Assembly (NCBI GenBank): GCA_919901335.1
Contig: CAKKOZ010000151.1
Span: 1-15,169 of the forward strand
Source: Nitrospiria bacterium
Lineage (GTDB): Bacteria; Nitrospirota; Nitrospiria; JACQBZ01
Length of the DNA: 15,169 nt
Direction of reading: 5' to 3'
Below, in pieces: positions 13,745 through 15,169 of the stretch. Position 1 is the first letter of the stretch. Every line of letters begins with the position of its first letter. A program made the translations under genes and the position numbers. The notes under the pieces are model-generated. The model searched no databases. It was not told where the DNA came from and was given only the letters and a program-made list of their open reading frames with translations.

Positions 13745-14787
13745 TAGGTCGCCTCGACCGGCTTCGGTGCGCCGGTTGAAATTTTCCCTCGCGATTCTCG
13801 AACCCGGACTCCCAAATACCGGACAAGATCGGGGATGCCGTCCCCGGTCACGGCCGAGATGGAAAGGCAATCATATTTCTTCTTCCGGCAGTAGGAAACA
13901 AGCCGCTTGAGACGGGCGCCGTCGCCTTGAATGTCCTTCTTGGTCGTCGCGATCGCAAACGGTTTTTCCAGCAATTCCGGATTGTATGCCTCAAGTTCCC
14001 TGCGCAGAATCTCGAAACACGGCACCGGTTCTTTTTCAGCCGATTCGCCGATATCGATCAAATAGAGGAGAAAGACATTGCGTTCAATATGCTTCAGGAA
14101 CTGGATCCCCAACCCTTTTCCGGTATGGGCCCCTTCGATCAAACCGGGGATGTCCGCCACGATAAACCCTCCCCCGTCTTCATCGGACACCATGCCGAGC
14201 TGCGGGGACAGCGTCGTAAAAGGATAATCGGCTATCTTGGGCCGCGCGGACGAGATCCGCGAAATCAGCGTGGACTTTCCGGCATTGGGAAAACCGACCA
14301 GCCCCACATCCGCCAGGAGTTTGAGCTCCAGCAGCAGCCATCGCTCCTCGCCGGGCTGCCCTTTCTCGGCGCGGTGCGGCACGCGATTCGTGGAAGTGGC
14401 AAAGGCGGAATTGCCGCGCCCGCCCCGACCCCCTTTGGCGATGACCCGCTCCTGCCCTTCCTCCGTCAAGTCGGCCAGCAGCTCCTTCGTCTCGGCGTCA
14501 CGGACGATCGTTCCGCAGGGCACCGGAATCACCCGCGGCGGGCGGTTTTTGCCGTGACAATCACTTCCCTGGCCGTGCTCCGCATGCGGGAGGAGGTAAT
14601 GCTGTTGATATCGAAGATCCAGAAGGGTTCGGAGTTGACCGGTCGCGCGGAGGATGACATCCCCGCCGTTTCCGCCATGGCCGCCGTTGGGACCGCCCCG
14701 GGGAACGTACTTCTCCCGTCGGAAGGCGACGCAGCCGTCGCCGCCCTCTCCGGCCTTGACGAATATTTTGACTTGATCGATAAACAC
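13744..14787 (-). CDS. obg: Obg-family GTPase (ObgE/CgtA)
   Basis: This 347-residue GTPase acts in late assembly of the large ribosomal subunit and in stringent-response links. The Gly-rich Obg fold begins FIDQVKIFVKAGEGGDG and includes RGGPNGGHGGNGGDV. The G domain has G1 GFPNAGKST at about 165-173, switch I DYPFTTLSPQLG, G3 DIPGLI at 212-217, G4 TKKD at 282-285 in place of the commoner NKxD, and G5 SAVTGDG. There is no C-terminal OCT domain. The start is taken as the GTG at 14787, which gives the classical MFIDQV N-terminus. The longer frame begins with TTG at 14859 and would translate a palindromic intergenic sequence. Only a weak GGA precedes the GTG, so the start is less certain than the gene. 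Confidence 0.94.
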   Translation of the reverse strand: MFIDQVKIFVKAGEGGDGCVAFRREKYVPRGGPNGGHGGNGGDVILRATGQLRTLLDLRYQQHYLLPHAEHGQGSDCHGKNRPPRVIPVPCGTIVRDAETKELLADLTEEGQERVIAKGGRGGRGNSAFATSTNRVPHRAEKGQPGEERWLLLELKLLADVGLVGFPNAGKSTLISRISSARPKIADYPFTTLSPQLGMVSDEDGGGFIVADIPGLIEGAHTGKGLGIQFLKHIERNVFLLYLIDIGESAEKEPVPCFEILRRELEAYNPELLEKPFAIATTKKDIQGDGARLKRLVSYCRKKKYDCLSISAVTGDGIPDLVRYLGVRVRESRGKISTGAPKPVEAT

Positions 14788-14844
14788 AAAATCCGTGATG
14801 GGCTCAGGGTGGATGGAATCGGGAGGGTCCGAAGCGGCATTGAC

Positions 14845-14869
14845 AATCTCAAATTTCAAATTTGAGATT
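14845..14869. repeat. Perfect 25-bp AT-rich palindrome between rpmA and obg
   Basis: AATCTCAAATTT (14845-14856) is followed by one base and its exact complement AAATTTGAGATT (14858-14869), making a 12-bp-arm inverted repeat. It stands out by its A+T content from the GC-rich surroundings. Imperfect repeats of the same AAATCT/AAGATT words continue to about 14876. It sits in the 95-bp gap between rpmA and obg. Confidence 0.7.
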
Positions 14870-14882
14870 TAAGATTAAAAGC

Positions 14883-15152
14883 CTATCGAGCCGGTTCCGG
14901 CACCGGATAGACGCTGATCTTTTTGCGATCCCCGTCTCGACTCTCAAACTTGACCACGCCGGTGATCCTGGCGAAGAGCGTGTGATCGCTTCCGGTGCCG
15001 ACATTGAATCCCGGATGAAACCGGGTTCCCCGTTGTCGGACCAGGATGCTTCCGGCCGGGACCACCTGTCCGCCGAAGGCCTTGACGCCCAGCCGTTTCG
15101 CCTGACTGTCGCGGCCGTTTGTAGTTGAGCCCTGTCCTTTTTTATGTGCCAT
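14883..15152 (-). CDS. rpmA: 50S ribosomal protein L27
   Basis: This 89-residue protein begins MAHKKGQGSTTNGRDSQAKR, the standard L27 N-terminus that reaches towards the peptidyl-transferase centre. It continues with LGVKAFGGQVVPAGSILVRQRGTRFHPG and TLFARITGVVKF. It lacks the cleavable N-terminal extension found in Firmicutes. AAGGGG lies about 8 nt upstream of the ATG. It is the first gene of the long minus-strand run seen here. rplU (L21) is the usual upstream partner but would lie outside the window. Confidence 0.97.
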   Translation of the reverse strand: MAHKKGQGSTTNGRDSQAKRLGVKAFGGQVVPAGSILVRQRGTRFHPGFNVGTGSDHTLFARITGVVKFESRDGDRKKISVYPVPEPAR

Positions 15153-15169
15153 GAATCAAACCCCTTATC

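Noticed and set aside
14788..14859. Obg start at TTG 14859
   Set aside because: It would translate the palindrome and add 24 non-conserved residues before the family N-terminus FIDQVKI.
13927..14865. 312-codon plus-strand frame opposite obg
   Set aside because: It is the complement of a clear Obg gene, has low-complexity Arg/Gly/Pro composition and no ribosome site. Long antisense frames are expected in GC-rich coding DNA.
1..15169. CRISPR array, tRNA, rRNA, transposase or phage genes
   Set aside because: No regularly spaced repeats, cloverleaf-like segments, rRNA-like stretches or transposase or integrase motifs were found on either strand by reading.

Overview
This is a GC-rich bacterial chromosomal segment with very dense, mostly single-copy housekeeping genes. 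No transposase, phage gene, CRISPR array, tRNA or rRNA is visible. The gene order rpmA-obg-proB-proA-nadD-rsfS, a LapA/LapB-type membrane TPR protein and a solitary biotin synthase fit a Gram-negative bacterium of the Nitrospirota or deep 'deltaproteobacterial' type. That placement is an inference from gene order and protein character and is not proven by the sequence.

Layout. (1) 4-1956, plus strand: a CstA-family carbon-starvation transporter, with its upstream region outside the window. (2) 4564 down to 1972, minus strand: a small exported protein with an Sm-like barrel pattern, a beta-CASP metallo-beta-lactamase nuclease, a ComF-type phosphoribosyltransferase and the tRNA methyltransferase TrmO. 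The last two overlap by ATGA. (3) 4565-5077: about 510 bp of regulatory DNA. It holds two good sigma70-type promoters facing opposite ways, a REP-like hairpin and the remnant of a Cys-rich reading frame. (4) 5078-5716, plus strand: an RRM RNA-binding protein with a Gly/Arg-rich tail, then a TfoX N-terminal-domain protein. (5) 15152 down to 5697, minus strand: one long co-directional run of rpmA, obg, proB, proA, nadD, rsfS, lapAB-like, gpmI, bioB and a VOC-fold protein. Many junctions are ATGA, GTGA or TAATG overlaps, or gaps shorter than 40 bp.

The long run joins ribosome biogenesis and silencing (L27, Obg, RsfS), proline synthesis (ProB, ProA), NAD synthesis (NadD), glycolysis (GpmI), biotin synthesis (BioB) and probably envelope lipid control (the LapA/LapB-like protein). 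The shorter minus-strand set is nucleic-acid themed (beta-CASP nuclease, ComF, TrmO, Sm-like protein).

Most of the window is ordinary. The points worth a second look are: an rsfS whose conserved N-terminus has no ATG, GTG or TTG start but has an ACG after a well-placed Shine-Dalgarno; the structured leader in front of it; an apparent LapA-LapB fusion; an exported Sm-like protein of unknown role; the regulatory block between the divergent transcription units; and a 25-bp palindrome between rpmA and obg.
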